The notes below the pieces were generated by a model. It made no database searches. It worked only from the letters and a program-made list of their open reading frames with translations, and had not been told where the DNA came from. From positions 58,516-122,515 of the forward strand of contig NZ_HE578932.1 of the NCBI RefSeq assembly GCF_000313565.1: a stretch of DNA of 64,000 bases, written 5' to 3'. How positions within the stretch are numbered: position 1 is the stretch's first letter; each line of letters begins with the position of its first letter. The translations under genes and the position numbers were made by a program. This document shows, one piece after another, positions 7,218-15,729 of this stretch. This stretch comes from Dielma fastidiosa (GTDB lineage Bacteria > Bacillota_I > Bacilli_A > Erysipelotrichales > Erysipelotrichaceae).

Positions 7218-9125
7218 ATGACTGACGTGAAGCTTCAATTAAATAACCGCCAGATCGAAATATTAAAAAATCTGATTGCTGCTGGCACACCGATGGATAT
7301 AACGGTATTGATGAATCGCTTTGGCAAAAGTGAGCGAACGATTCGCTATGATTTGAATGAGATTCGTGAAGCACTTGAAAAGCAGGGGATTGATGTACGG
7401 ACGAAGGCTAAAAAGGGGTTTTATATCCCCGCTGAACAAAAGCCCAAGGCCAGCCGTGTCATTGCTGAGAATGGTCAGCAGGAGGAGCCGTCATTGCTGG
7501 ATGATTCCGATGAAACAAGGAATAATTCAATGCTGCTTTATCTGATGCTGCAAAGCAAGCCGATCAGCGCTGATGAGATTGCCGATACCTTCTATATCTC
7601 ACGTTCAACTGCAATCCGTATTCTGAATAACTTAGAAGCGGCTTTCAGCGGTATCCGCGTCAATTCACAAAAGGCCTATGGCTATCAGTTAGAGGCCGAG
7701 GAATTCATGCTGCGCAAGATTGTGACACAGCTATTGGTAAGCGCATTTAAAGGCAGCTATACACCGGAAGATTGGTATTTGCTGCTGCCGCGTATCCTTA
7801 AGGAAGAGATTTCAATGCTGACCATCAGCGATGTCTCACAGGCAATCAAAAAGGTGAACACACATTATAATGTCTGGCTCTCCAATACGGCTTTTATCAA
7901 TCTGCTGAGCTATTGTCTGATCCGCGATCTGCGGCTGCGCAAGGGTTTTACACAAAATAACCAAAAGGCAGCGGGCAGTGATTATACAATGGCGCTGCTT
8001 CAGGAGCTTGGCAACCGCGGTATCAATACGCTGGAAGTTCAATGGATGAATACGATTTTAAATTCTAACGGTATCTTTGTAAATCAAAGCTGTTTGGATC
8101 TGAATGAATTGGATCACGCGCTTGATGAGATGCTTGAGCTGCTGAAAGCAGATAAGCATCATCTGCCTTATGTCTTTGATACGATTACCTTATATGATGA
8201 TCTGTATGAGCATCTTCAGCATACGATCAATAAAGAATATCTGCATCTTGAAAATGATGAGAATCCTTTAATTGATGAATTGAAAGAAAATTACGCAGAT
8301 TTTTATTTATTAGCTAATGATTTTGCAGACATCTTTGAAAAGCATTTTCTGATGAAGCTCTCTGAGAATGAAATCAGCTATCTGGCAATTTATCTTTATA
8401 AGAATCTGATCAATCAGACAGCAAGCAACAAAAAGGTTTTGGTTGTCTGTGCGACCGGCAAGGGTTTAAGCAATCTGCTGACAACGCGTATCCGCAATGT
8501 GTTCCAGAATCTGACAATTGTCGGTTCGGTATCGCCTTATCAGCTTGACAACATCAATTTGTGGAAGGATATCGATTTTGTGATATCAACGATTCCAATC
8601 GCGCATTCAGCTTATCCGGTCATTAAGATTTCCCGAATCTTATCGATGGAAGATATTCAGCGGATACAGGAATTTCTGCATTATGGGAAATTCATTGATT
8701 CTATTCCGATGGATCACAGTAATTCAGCTTCCTTTAATGCTAAGAATGATCCCTTTGATTTATACAAGGATGAGCTAGATCCCAGCAAGACTGATTTGGC
8801 AGCGGCTTCAACCTTATACAGTAAGCTGCAGCTGACCTTGCTTGAATATATCAGCAAGCTGCCGCCTGAGGTTTCAATGGGTCAGGACGCGGTACTCGGT
8901 ATGCTGATTCATATGAGTATGGCAGTGCCTCGCTGGTTTTCTCAGCAGAATGAAGAAGATGAGGAAGAAATTATTGAGGCTTATTATAAATACCGCGATG
9001 AACAGAGTAATGTGTTTGATTTAATGGAAAAATTCTTCGCTCTTGTTGAGGAAAGCTTATTGATTACAATTCCGATTCATGAGCGGTACGCGTTTTTCCT
9101 CTATATATTCAACAAGGAGGTTTGA
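7218..9125 (+). CDS. PRD-domain transcriptional activator (BglG/MtlR/LicR type)
   Basis: About 635 residues. Two N-terminal helix-turn-helix segments are visible, KSERTIRYDLNEIREAL and ISRSTAIRILNNLEAAF. Two PRD-like helical domains follow in the middle, one with KHFLMKLSENEISYLAIY. Next comes an EIIB-like domain opening with VLVVCATGKGLSNLLTTR, which keeps the phosphorylatable Cys. A C-terminal acidic domain resembles a degenerate EIIA. This is the layout of DNA-binding PRD activators controlled by PTS phosphorylation, not of RNA-binding antiterminators, which lack two HTHs. The start is uncertain: ATG 7218 or GTG 7227, the latter being better spaced from AGAAGGG. It heads the operon, 3 bases before the amidohydrolase. 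Confidence 0.85.
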   Translation: MTDVKLQLNNRQIEILKNLIAAGTPMDITVLMNRFGKSERTIRYDLNEIREALEKQGIDVRTKAKKGFYIPAEQKPKASRVIAENGQQEEPSLLDDSDETRNNSMLLYLMLQSKPISADEIADTFYISRSTAIRILNNLEAAFSGIRVNSQKAYGYQLEAEEFMLRKIVTQLLVSAFKGSYTPEDWYLLLPRILKEEISMLTISDVSQAIKKVNTHYNVWLSNTAFINLLSYCLIRDLRLRKGFTQNNQKAAGSDYTMALLQELGNRGINTLEVQWMNTILNSNGIFVNQSCLDLNELDHALDEMLELLKADKHHLPYVFDTITLYDDLYEHLQHTINKEYLHLENDENPLIDELKENYADFYLLANDFADIFEKHFLMKLSENEISYLAIYLYKNLINQTASNKKVLVVCATGKGLSNLLTTRIRNVFQNLTIVGSVSPYQLDNINLWKDIDFVISTIPIAHSAYPVIKISRILSMEDIQRIQEFLHYGKFIDSIPMDHSNSASFNAKNDPFDLYKDELDPSKTDLAAASTLYSKLQLTLLEYISKLPPEVSMGQDAVLGMLIHMSMAVPRWFSQQNEEDEEEIIEAYYKYRDEQSNVFDLMEKFFALVEESLLITIPIHERYAFFLYIFNKEV

Positions 9126-9128
9126 CAC

Positions 9129-10265
9129 ATGTTGGAACTACTTATTAAGAATGGCAGTCTGCTGAGTCCGGTCAATGGTTATCATCAGGAAGTGATGGAT
9201 ATCCTGCTGAAAAATGGCCGGATTGAAAAAATCGCACCGCACATTGAAGCGGCAAACGCAGAGGTGATTGATGCTTCCGGCTGTTTAGTAACACCGGGTC
9301 TGATTGATATTCATGTGCATTGTTTCCCGCAATGTTCACTGGGGATTGAACCGGATGTATTGGGTATCAAACGCGGGGCAACGACGATCTTTGATGCCGG
9401 CAGCAGCGGCGCTTTGAATTATGAGACTTTCCGCAGTGAGTATATTGACCAAAGCAAAACAAAGGTCTTCACCTTACTGAATGTCTCTAAGCTGGGGCTG
9501 GCAGAACCGCATGAGCTTGATGATCTGAATAAAATTGATCGGCAAGCGCTGAAGGCGGCGGTTGCTAAGTATCCGGATAACATTGTGGGTTTGAAGGCCA
9601 GAGCCAGTGCCAGTGTGGTTGGCGCCATGGGGTTTGAACCGATTCGTCTGGCAGCTGAAATCGCTCATGAGGTTAAGCTGCCGCTGATGGTTCATGTCGG
9701 CAATTACCCGCCGGCTTTAAAAGATGTGCTGAATGTACTTGAAGCCGGTGATATCGTGACTCATGCTTATCATGGCAAAAAGGGCGGTATCTTAAATGCT
9801 GACGGTACTATTATTGAGGAAGCGCTGAACGCGCGCAAACGCGGGGTTCTCTTCGATATTGGACATGGGGTGGCAAGCTTCAGCTTTAAAACCTTTAAAC
9901 AGGCGATGACGCAGGACTTTGACTGTGATTTGATTTCAACCGATCTGCATGTGGAGAATTATCAAGGCCCGGTATACAATCTGGCGGCGGTACTTTCAAA
10001 ACTGCTGAATTGCGGTGAATCGCTTGAAGATGTTATCAGTAAGGCAACCAGTGTTCCGGCTAGACATTATCAGCTGAAGGGACTGGGAGAATTGAAAGAA
10101 GGCTTTATCGGTGATCTATCCGTGATGAAGCTGAGTGACTGTGATGAAGCGGTTGTGGATTCGATTGGTGATTCATTAACGCTGAAGCAGCGGCTGACTT
10201 TAGTCAATACGATTTATAGCAGGGGGGATGAAATTGAAGTATTTAGACACGATACTGAACAATAG
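9129..10265 (+). CDS. COG3964 amidohydrolase/deacylase-type metallohydrolase
   Basis: 378 residues, amidohydrolase superfamily. Metal ligands are in place: H62 and H64 (HVH), probable carboxylated K156 (GLKAR), H189, H212 and D272 (STDLH). The family is related to Enterococcus EF0837 and to proteins shown to cleave acetyl-(R)-mandelate. Annotation as adenine deaminase or dihydroorotase would be misleading. A role removing an acyl group from an imported amino-acid-sugar or hydroxy acid before the lyase step fits the neighbours (inference). The RBS is AAGGAGG. Its 3' end overlaps the small PRD gene by 38 bases. Confidence 0.85.
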   Translation: MLELLIKNGSLLSPVNGYHQEVMDILLKNGRIEKIAPHIEAANAEVIDASGCLVTPGLIDIHVHCFPQCSLGIEPDVLGIKRGATTIFDAGSSGALNYETFRSEYIDQSKTKVFTLLNVSKLGLAEPHELDDLNKIDRQALKAAVAKYPDNIVGLKARASASVVGAMGFEPIRLAAEIAHEVKLPLMVHVGNYPPALKDVLNVLEAGDIVTHAYHGKKGGILNADGTIIEEALNARKRGVLFDIGHGVASFSFKTFKQAMTQDFDCDLISTDLHVENYQGPVYNLAAVLSKLLNCGESLEDVISKATSVPARHYQLKGLGELKEGFIGDLSVMKLSDCDEAVVDSIGDSLTLKQRLTLVNTIYSRGDEIEVFRHDTEQ

Positions 10266-10611
10266 TGATGTCAGTGCGGAAGTAAGCGAAGAAATCGTAC
10301 GCTGCATGAAGCAGGTCGATGAGAAGCTTAAGCAGTTAAAGATTGAATTCAGTGATGAGAATGCGGAAATGGTGTTTACGAATCATTTAGTAGCACTTAC
10401 GAAACGTATTTTGAGTAAGGAATTTATTCCGGATCTTGATGATTCACTGATGGAAGGAGTTTCTTTACAGGCGATGCAGCTTTCAGAAGAATTGGTAAAG
10501 GATTTGTTTGAAAGCCATGGCTGTGAAGTAAATAAATCAGAGTTATTTTTAGTAGCTACTCATATTCAATTATATCTCGAAAACAGAAAGGATGGGAAAA
10601 ACAATGAGTAA
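10228..10611 (+). CDS. Stand-alone PRD domain protein
   Basis: 127 residues forming just one PRD-like helical domain, with no DNA- or RNA-binding part. A His at FTNHLVALTKR and another at VATHIQLYLENR occupy the places of the regulatory histidines of PRDs. It overlaps the amidohydrolase upstream and the SFCGS gene downstream, so it is tightly coupled to both. ATG 10228 abuts the G-rich ribosome site; TTG at 10234 is better spaced and may be the real start. In this conserved cluster it probably senses phosphorylation state, either as a soluble partner of the membrane system or as a modulator of the activator (inference). Confidence 0.8.
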   Translation: MKLKYLDTILNNSDVSAEVSEEIVRCMKQVDEKLKQLKIEFSDENAEMVFTNHLVALTKRILSKEFIPDLDDSLMEGVSLQAMQLSEELVKDLFESHGCEVNKSELFLVATHIQLYLENRKDGKNNE

Positions 10612-10969
10612 GGAAATTTTAGTAGTAATCGGTCATCGTATGGGTAAAGGTCAGGCGGTAGCCAGAGGTGTTGAAAAGGCAGGCGGTAAGGCAATCGTTA
10701 TTCCAGGCATGGCAGCGGATATGAAATTAGGCGATGTGATGCATGAAAATAATGCCGATTTAGGGATCAGCTTCTGCGGCAGCGGCGGTGCCGGCGCATT
10801 GACAGCTCAAAATAAATATGGCTATAAGGCTAAATCTGAGCTGCGTTCAATTGAAGCAGCCTGTACAGCTGTTGAAGATGGCTGTAAGGTAGTTGGACTG
10901 GGCTTCATGGATGTGGAAGACTTAGGTCAAAGACTTGTGGAAACATACCGTAAAGTACACGGAGAGTAG
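10604..10969 (+). CDS. Glycine-rich SFCGS-family protein
   Basis: 121 residues, soluble, with an N-terminal strand (EILVVIGHRMGKGQAV) and the family motif ISFCGSGGAGALTAQNKYGYK around residues 60-80. The fold looks like a small Rossmann or EIIB-like unit, and the Cys in SFCGS might be functional. It resembles the DUF2620/YhfU group, which also accompanies a membrane protein. I chose the ATG at 10604 because GAAAGGATGGG lies upstream. It is invariably found with DUF4310-4312 genes as far as I recall. I infer it is the cytoplasmic, ligand- or phosphate-handling subunit of that system. Confidence 0.8.
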   Translation: MSKEILVVIGHRMGKGQAVARGVEKAGGKAIVIPGMAADMKLGDVMHENNADLGISFCGSGGAGALTAQNKYGYKAKSELRSIEAACTAVEDGCKVVGLGFMDVEDLGQRLVETYRKVHGE

Positions 10970-10971
10970 TC

Positions 10972-11271
10972 ATGAGCGAGCAGCTGCTGAAGGAGATGGA
11001 TCATACTGTTACGGTGACAATGAGCGGTGACGGTATGGTTGATACGGTGGGGAAGATTTTTAATATGATGCGCAAGCAAGTATTCCAGGATATCAACAAG
11101 CCGATCATCCAGATGGATACTCAGGAAGTCTATTTTGACAAGGTGGATGTCACAGAAAAGAAGGAAGCTTTCCTGTTTATCTTCATGCCAAGAGTACGCC
11201 GTTATTACACGGTAACTGCCCGCATTGTATTAAAGGTTAAATATTTAGATGTCCAAGAGGAGGATAAGTAA
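10972..11271 (+). CDS. DUF4312-family protein
   Basis: 99 residues, soluble, mostly strand-like, with VTVTMSGDGMVDTVGKIFNMMRKQ near the N-terminus. It starts 2 bases after the SFCGS stop and ends 1 base before the DUF4311 start, so all three are translated in step. The function is unknown. Its size and position suggest a cytoplasmic accessory subunit of the membrane proteins that follow. Confidence 0.75.
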   Translation: MSEQLLKEMDHTVTVTMSGDGMVDTVGKIFNMMRKQVFQDINKPIIQMDTQEVYFDKVDVTEKKEAFLFIFMPRVRRYYTVTARIVLKVKYLDVQEEDK

Positions 11272-11991
11272 ATGAATGTCGAGGTTATACTTTATTCAGT
11301 AATTATTGGTGTTATCGGCGGCGGCTGTATCGCGGCCGGTGCTGCCAGAATGTTCCATGCACCTGAGATTCAGGCGATGGGCGCATTCAGAACATTGGGA
11401 GAATTTAACGCATGTAACGGTGACCCGGTTGCCCATTTCTCATTCGGGTTAGGGTTCTTCTTCTCAGCAGCGGCTTCTGCGTTAGGTGCCGGTGCTTTAT
11501 CAGGGGATGTATTCCATCGTATTGTACCAAACTGGGCGGCTGCATCATTGTTGGTTAAAAACCGTAATGTTGAAGAAACAATCCAGAATCCGCGCAAAAT
11601 GATGATGGCTGGTTCAGTAATCGGCGCCTTAATCGTTACCTTCCTTAATACGATGGCGACAATTATTCCAGAAAAGCTTTCTTTGATTGCGAATAACGTA
11701 TTGACACCAGCTACCGGTTGGATGCTGAATCCGGTCATGCCTGCTATTTTCTGGCTGGCAGCGATTGACGCCGGCCGTTACACAGGTATGTGGGGTACGA
11801 TTTTAGGCGGTATTTCCGCATTAGTATCAGGCAATGCGGTGCCAGGTATCGTATTAGGTATCCTGATTGGTAAATCAGCTGAAGAAAATGGTTATAAGAG
11901 CGGCATCGTTAAGGTTCTGATTGCAATTGTTGTGGTAATGTTCATTGCCATCGCATACTTCAGAGGCTTCTTTGCTAAGCTTGGTCTGTAG
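11272..11991 (+). CDS. DUF4311-family membrane protein
   Basis: 239 residues with about 6-7 membrane segments. Notable polar patches between them are GEFNACNGDPVAHFSFG (around residues 43-59) and VMPAIFWLAAIDAGRYTG. Glycine-rich helices fit a transport channel. GGAGG at 11260-11266 lies just inside the end of the preceding gene. With DUF4310 it forms a two-protein membrane core. It has no similarity that I can see to canonical PTS EIIC or to ABC permeases. The substrate is probably the compound handled by the amidohydrolase, DgaE and DgaF proteins. Confidence 0.8.
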   Translation: MNVEVILYSVIIGVIGGGCIAAGAARMFHAPEIQAMGAFRTLGEFNACNGDPVAHFSFGLGFFFSAAASALGAGALSGDVFHRIVPNWAAASLLVKNRNVEETIQNPRKMMMAGSVIGALIVTFLNTMATIIPEKLSLIANNVLTPATGWMLNPVMPAIFWLAAIDAGRYTGMWGTILGGISALVSGNAVPGIVLGILIGKSAEENGYKSGIVKVLIAIVVVMFIAIAYFRGFFAKLGL

Positions 11992-12003
11992 GAGGAACAA
12001 TCA

Positions 12004-12651
12004 ATGGAAAAGAAAACATTTGCACAAAAGGTTGATGCCTTTTTAATGAAAGATGAAACGTTTATTTTATTGATTATGGGAGCTGCGGCGGCAATCTTCG
12101 CAGGTACCTTTATGTATATTAAATTCGGCACGGGTGCATTTAATGATATCGCGATTGTACAAATGCTCAGAGATGGTCTTGACGGCGGTGATTTCGCGGC
12201 AGCGGCAGGCTTTGCGGCAGGCTTCTTGATTGCCCGTGTACTGGAAGGACCATTAGTAGGTATTCTTGATATCGGCGGTTCTTTGATGACAGGTGTTGGT
12301 ATCGGTATTCCGGCATTATTATTATCGATGGGTGTTACAATGCCATTTGACAATATTCTGTTCGCATTAGTAACCGGCGCCGTGATCGGCCTTGTCTTAG
12401 GTGCGGTAATCATCGGTATTCGTAAGCTGGTTCCGGATGGTGTTGCGGTTGGCGGTACTAGTATCATGATGGGTGCTGGTAATGCGACCGGCCGTTATTT
12501 GGGCCCAATGATTATTGTAGCTGCTTGTCAGTATAATGTTTGGGCTGGTATCGGTTCAATTATCGGCGGTGCGATTTTCTACAAATTAGGTAAAGAAATG
12601 ACCGGCGGCGCGATCCTTGGCGCTATGATTCTCGGCGCATTCTTCCTATAG
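12004..12651 (+). CDS. DUF4310-family membrane protein
   Basis: 215 residues with about 5-6 membrane segments, many Gly and Ala, and a conserved-looking core GGTSIMMGAGNATGRYLGP around residues 148-166. It follows DUF4311 by 12 bases with TAGGAGGAA as ribosome site. In my memory of these clusters DUF4310, 4311 and 4312 always travel together, so they likely form one complex. The membrane topology suggests transport. The mechanism of energising (PTS-like phosphorylation, ion coupling or other) is not evident. Confidence 0.8.
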   Translation: MEKKTFAQKVDAFLMKDETFILLIMGAAAAIFAGTFMYIKFGTGAFNDIAIVQMLRDGLDGGDFAAAAGFAAGFLIARVLEGPLVGILDIGGSLMTGVGIGIPALLLSMGVTMPFDNILFALVTGAVIGLVLGAVIIGIRKLVPDGVAVGGTSIMMGAGNATGRYLGPMIIVAACQYNVWAGIGSIIGGAIFYKLGKEMTGGAILGAMILGAFFL

Positions 12652-12662
12652 GATCAATTGCT

Positions 12663-13769
12663 ATGAGCATTTATTCAACGATCGGACTGCCAAGAGTGAT
12701 TAATGCGGCCGGCCGAATGACAGCACTTGGTGTTTCTACTCTCAGTGATGAGGTTGCCAGGGCGGTTGTCGAAGGCGGTCAGTCTTATGTGGTTATCGAT
12801 GAATTAATGGATAAAGCCGGCGAAATTATCGCTGCCTATACAAAAGCAGAAGCCAGTCTGGTAACATCCAGTGCTTCAGCGGGAATCTGCATGAGTGTGG
12901 CCGGTGTTATTTCTAAAGGCAAGAAATCAATTATTGAACGGCTTCCGGATGCGGGCGGCTTGGCGAATGAGATTTTGCTGATGAAGGGGCATGTCGTTCA
13001 GTTCGGCGCGCCGATTACCTCACTGATCCGCCTGGGCGGCGGTCAGCCTGTTGAGGTTGGCATGGCTAATGATGTCAGTGAAACCGATATGATTGAGGCA
13101 ATCAGCGATAAAACAGCGGCATTGCTTTATGTCAAAAGTCATCACTGTATTCAGAAGGGAATGCTCAGTCTTGAGAAAATGATTGAAATTGCGCATGCTC
13201 ATAATCTGCCGCTGATTGTTGACGCGGCAGCCGAAGAGGATATGTGCAAATATGTTGCAATGGGTGCTGATCTTGTTATTTACAGCGGTGCTAAAGCACT
13301 TGAAGCGCCGACTTCCGGTTTTGTAACCGGCAAAAAGCAGTATATAAATTATGCCAGAAAGCAGTATAATGGTATTGCCAGACCGATGAAAATCGGTAAG
13401 GAAGGCATCATGGGACTGTTAAAGGCAATGGAGCTTTATTTTAATAAAGATCATGCTGCCGAGGTTAAGCTGAATCTTGAAAGTGTTGCTTATCTGAATG
13501 AGCAGATCAATCAGATCAAAGGCTTAACGGCTATACAGGTTCAGGATGAGGCCGGCCGTGAGATTTATCGTTCTCAGGTCAGTGTTGATGAATCACTGAC
13601 TCATAAGTCAGCTTTAACCATCGATGCTGAGCTGCGTTCAGGGAATCCGGCGATTCACTGCCGCAAGCATTTGCTGAGTATGGGAATCTTATCCTTTGAT
13701 ACCCGGCCTTTGGGTAAGGGTGATAAGGAAATCATCGCTGCGCGTCTAAAAGAAATTGTGGAGGGTTAA
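12663..13769 (+). CDS. dgaE: DgaE-like PLP-dependent ammonia-lyase
   Basis: 368 residues of the SelA-like PLP fold. The Schiff-base lysine is probably K211 in YSGAKALEAPTSG. VDAAAEEDM supplies the Asp that contacts the PLP ring nitrogen. In Salmonella, DgaE turns D-glucosaminate-6-phosphate into 2-keto-3-deoxygluconate-6-phosphate plus ammonia. The next gene encodes the matching aldolase, which supports a similar dehydratase/deaminase step here. A paralogue lies at 14560. The exact substrate may differ, since no canonical glucosaminate PTS is present. Confidence 0.8.
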   Translation: MSIYSTIGLPRVINAAGRMTALGVSTLSDEVARAVVEGGQSYVVIDELMDKAGEIIAAYTKAEASLVTSSASAGICMSVAGVISKGKKSIIERLPDAGGLANEILLMKGHVVQFGAPITSLIRLGGGQPVEVGMANDVSETDMIEAISDKTAALLYVKSHHCIQKGMLSLEKMIEIAHAHNLPLIVDAAAEEDMCKYVAMGADLVIYSGAKALEAPTSGFVTGKKQYINYARKQYNGIARPMKIGKEGIMGLLKAMELYFNKDHAAEVKLNLESVAYLNEQINQIKGLTAIQVQDEAGREIYRSQVSVDESLTHKSALTIDAELRSGNPAIHCRKHLLSMGILSFDTRPLGKGDKEIIAARLKEIVEG

Positions 13770-13770
13770 T

Positions 13771-14505
13771 ATGTCAAATATCAATTATTATAACGATCGT
13801 GTATGTCTGAATGTACTGGCAGGTAATTTGGAAAACGCGAAGGAAATCTATGCGGCTGCCGAAAAGCATGTAGTTGTCGGTGTGCTGTCAGCGAATTATC
13901 CTGATGTGCCAAGTGCTGTCGAGGATATGAAGAAATACAATGAAGCTCTGGAAGGCAATCTTTCTGTAGGGCTTGGCGGTGGCAACCCGAATCAGTGGCG
14001 GGCCGTTGCTGAAATTGCTAAGGAAATCAAGGCTAATCATTTTAATCAGGTTTTCTCAGCCGTAGGCTGGACACGGGCGAACGTCGGTGACGACGGCTCA
14101 CATATCAATGCGCTGGTATCACCTACCGGCACACCGGGTTTAGTCAAAATTTCTACCGGGCCGTTAAGCAAAGACGCTGAGCCGGCATTGGTACCGGTTG
14201 CTACAGCTATTGCGATGATTAAGGAAATGGGCGGCAATTCCGTGAAATTCTTCCCAATGGGCGGTTTAAAGTGTAAAGATGAGCTGATTGCGGTAGCAAA
14301 GGCTTGTGCACAGGCTGACTTCATTCTTGAGCCAACCGGCGGTATCGATTTGGATAACTTTAAGGAAATCCTTCAAATCATTTTAGATGCTGGTGTAAAA
14401 CAGACCATTCCGCATGTTTATACATCAATTATTGATAAGGAAAGCGGCTGCACCCGGATCGAAGATGTAAAAACTTTAATGAGCATTGTGAAAGAACTTG
14501 CTTAA
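13771..14505 (+). CDS. dgaF: DgaF-like KDGP aldolase
   Basis: 244 residues of the KDGP_aldolase family (DUF1341/PF07071 by memory), a TIM-barrel class I aldolase group distinct from Eda. KFFPMGGLKCKDEL holds the candidate Schiff-base Lys, and EPTGGIDLDNF binds phosphate near the C-terminus. It would split 2-keto-3-deoxy-6-phosphogluconate into pyruvate and glyceraldehyde-3-phosphate. I use the ATG at 13771 after GGAGGG, one base beyond the lyase stop. It closes the operon before a strong terminator. Confidence 0.85.
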   Translation: MSNINYYNDRVCLNVLAGNLENAKEIYAAAEKHVVVGVLSANYPDVPSAVEDMKKYNEALEGNLSVGLGGGNPNQWRAVAEIAKEIKANHFNQVFSAVGWTRANVGDDGSHINALVSPTGTPGLVKISTGPLSKDAEPALVPVATAIAMIKEMGGNSVKFFPMGGLKCKDELIAVAKACAQADFILEPTGGIDLDNFKEILQIILDAGVKQTIPHVYTSIIDKESGCTRIEDVKTLMSIVKELA

Positions 14506-14513
14506 ATAAATCA

Positions 14514-14535
14514 AAGAGGCAATTCTGCCTCTTTC
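14514..14535 (+). terminator. Intrinsic terminator after the aldolase gene
   Basis: AAGAGGCA (14514-14521) pairs with TGCCTCTT (14526-14533) around a 4-base loop, then T-rich. Because the next gene has no obvious promoter, partial readthrough is likely and would lower expression of the second lyase. Confidence 0.75.
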
Positions 14536-14559
14536 TTACTTTAGAAATGAGGGAAACGA

Positions 14560-15672
14560 ATGAATATCTATACAGAGAATGGTTTACATGGCGTTATCAA
14601 TGCTTCTGGCAGAATGACTAAGCTAGGTGTTTCAACTGTCAGTGAAGAGGTCGGCAAAACATTGGTTGAGGCGGCTGGCAATTATGTAGTCATTGATGAA
14701 TTGCTTGAATGGGCTGGCAAACGCATCGGCGAGCTGATCGGCTGTGAAGATGCCTGTGTTACTTCCAGTGCCTCCAGCGGCATTGCTTTGAGTGTGGCCT
14801 CGCTGATCTGCGGTGATGATCTGCAGAAGGTGCATCGTTTCAGTGAAACGGTGTTGAATACAAAAAAGCGTGAGGTTATCTTATTAAAGGGACATAATGT
14901 TGATTTTGGCGCGCCAATTGATTCTATGATTGAAATCGGCGGCGGCAAGGTTGTGGAAGTCGGTTATGCCAATGGTTCGAAAATTGAAGATATTACGCAT
15001 GCCGTTAATGAGAATACGTGTGCGATCTTCTTTGTGAAGAGTCATCACTGTGTTCAAAAGGATATGGTTGATGTGCAGACGGTTATTAAAGCTGCCAATC
15101 GGCTTAATATTCCATGTATTGTCGACGCGGCGGCAGAAGAGGATCTGTCTAAGTATGTACAGATGGGCGCTGATTTTGTCTGCTATTCAGGTGCTAAAGC
15201 ATTATCCGGACCGACCAGCGGCTTTGTCGCCTGCGCGCACAGTAAAGATGCGGCGAATATGCGGCTTCAATACAAGGGCATTGGCCGGGTTATGAAAATC
15301 GGCAAGGAAAATACGATGGGCTTGGTGAAGGCGATTGAAATCTATCAGCGCAATCACGGTTATGTGCCAACGGTTACTTATGAAGATTTAAAAGCATTCA
15401 CGGAAAGCTGCAATACCATTAAGGGAATCACAGCTTCGATTATTCAAGATGAAGCAGGACGCGCTATTTATCGCAGTAAGATCAATGTCAGCGAGGCTGA
15501 ATACGGCATGAATGCCAAAGCGCTGGTGAAACAGCTGCAGGCTCATGATCCGGCAATCTATACCCGCGATTATCAGGCTAATATCGGTTCAATCGCGATT
15601 GATCCGCGGCCTTTGAAAAATAAAGGCGAGTTGGATACGATTTTTGAAGTATTAAAGAAATTAGGTAAATAA
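14560..15672 (+). CDS. Second DgaE-like PLP-dependent lyase
   Basis: 370 residues, paralogous to the product of 12663 along its whole length. It shares INASGRMTKLGVSTVSEEV, the VDAAAEEDL segment and YSGAKALSGPTSG with probable PLP Lys at K213. A short insertion near residues 88-105 distinguishes it. The sequences have clearly diverged, so this is an old duplication or a second acquisition rather than a recent copy. It sits behind the terminator, set apart from the main operon. A second amino-acid-sugar epimer or a product of the amidohydrolase are possible substrates. Confidence 0.75.
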   Translation: MNIYTENGLHGVINASGRMTKLGVSTVSEEVGKTLVEAAGNYVVIDELLEWAGKRIGELIGCEDACVTSSASSGIALSVASLICGDDLQKVHRFSETVLNTKKREVILLKGHNVDFGAPIDSMIEIGGGKVVEVGYANGSKIEDITHAVNENTCAIFFVKSHHCVQKDMVDVQTVIKAANRLNIPCIVDAAAEEDLSKYVQMGADFVCYSGAKALSGPTSGFVACAHSKDAANMRLQYKGIGRVMKIGKENTMGLVKAIEIYQRNHGYVPTVTYEDLKAFTESCNTIKGITASIIQDEAGRAIYRSKINVSEAEYGMNAKALVKQLQAHDPAIYTRDYQANIGSIAIDPRPLKNKGELDTIFEVLKKLGK

Positions 15673-15677
15673 GTTTG

Positions 15678-15697
15678 CCCCGGGATATTTCTCGGGG
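15678..15697 (+). terminator. Weak terminator-like hairpin
   Basis: CCCCG (15678-15682) and CGGGG (15693-15697) flank an A/T-rich loop. No long T-run follows, so termination is doubtful. Confidence 0.35.
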
Positions 15698-15729
15698 TAT
15701 ACTGTTTCTGTAAGCAAAGGAGGCAATTT

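Noticed and set aside
11892-12467. A 191-residue minus-strand open frame opposite the DUF4310 gene
   Set aside because: It lies wholly against genuine coding sequence, is low-complexity (Pro/Ile/Ala/Asn-rich) and has no ribosome site or neighbours. It is a shadow of the glycine/alanine-rich codons.
10972-12651. DUF4312/4311/4310 as ordinary PTS EII components
   Set aside because: No EIIA histidine or EIIB cysteine loop and no EIIC signature could be seen in them; only the context hints at PTS.
12663-15672. The two DgaE-like genes as a recent tandem duplication
   Set aside because: Sequences differ throughout and there is an insertion; flanks show no matching repeats.
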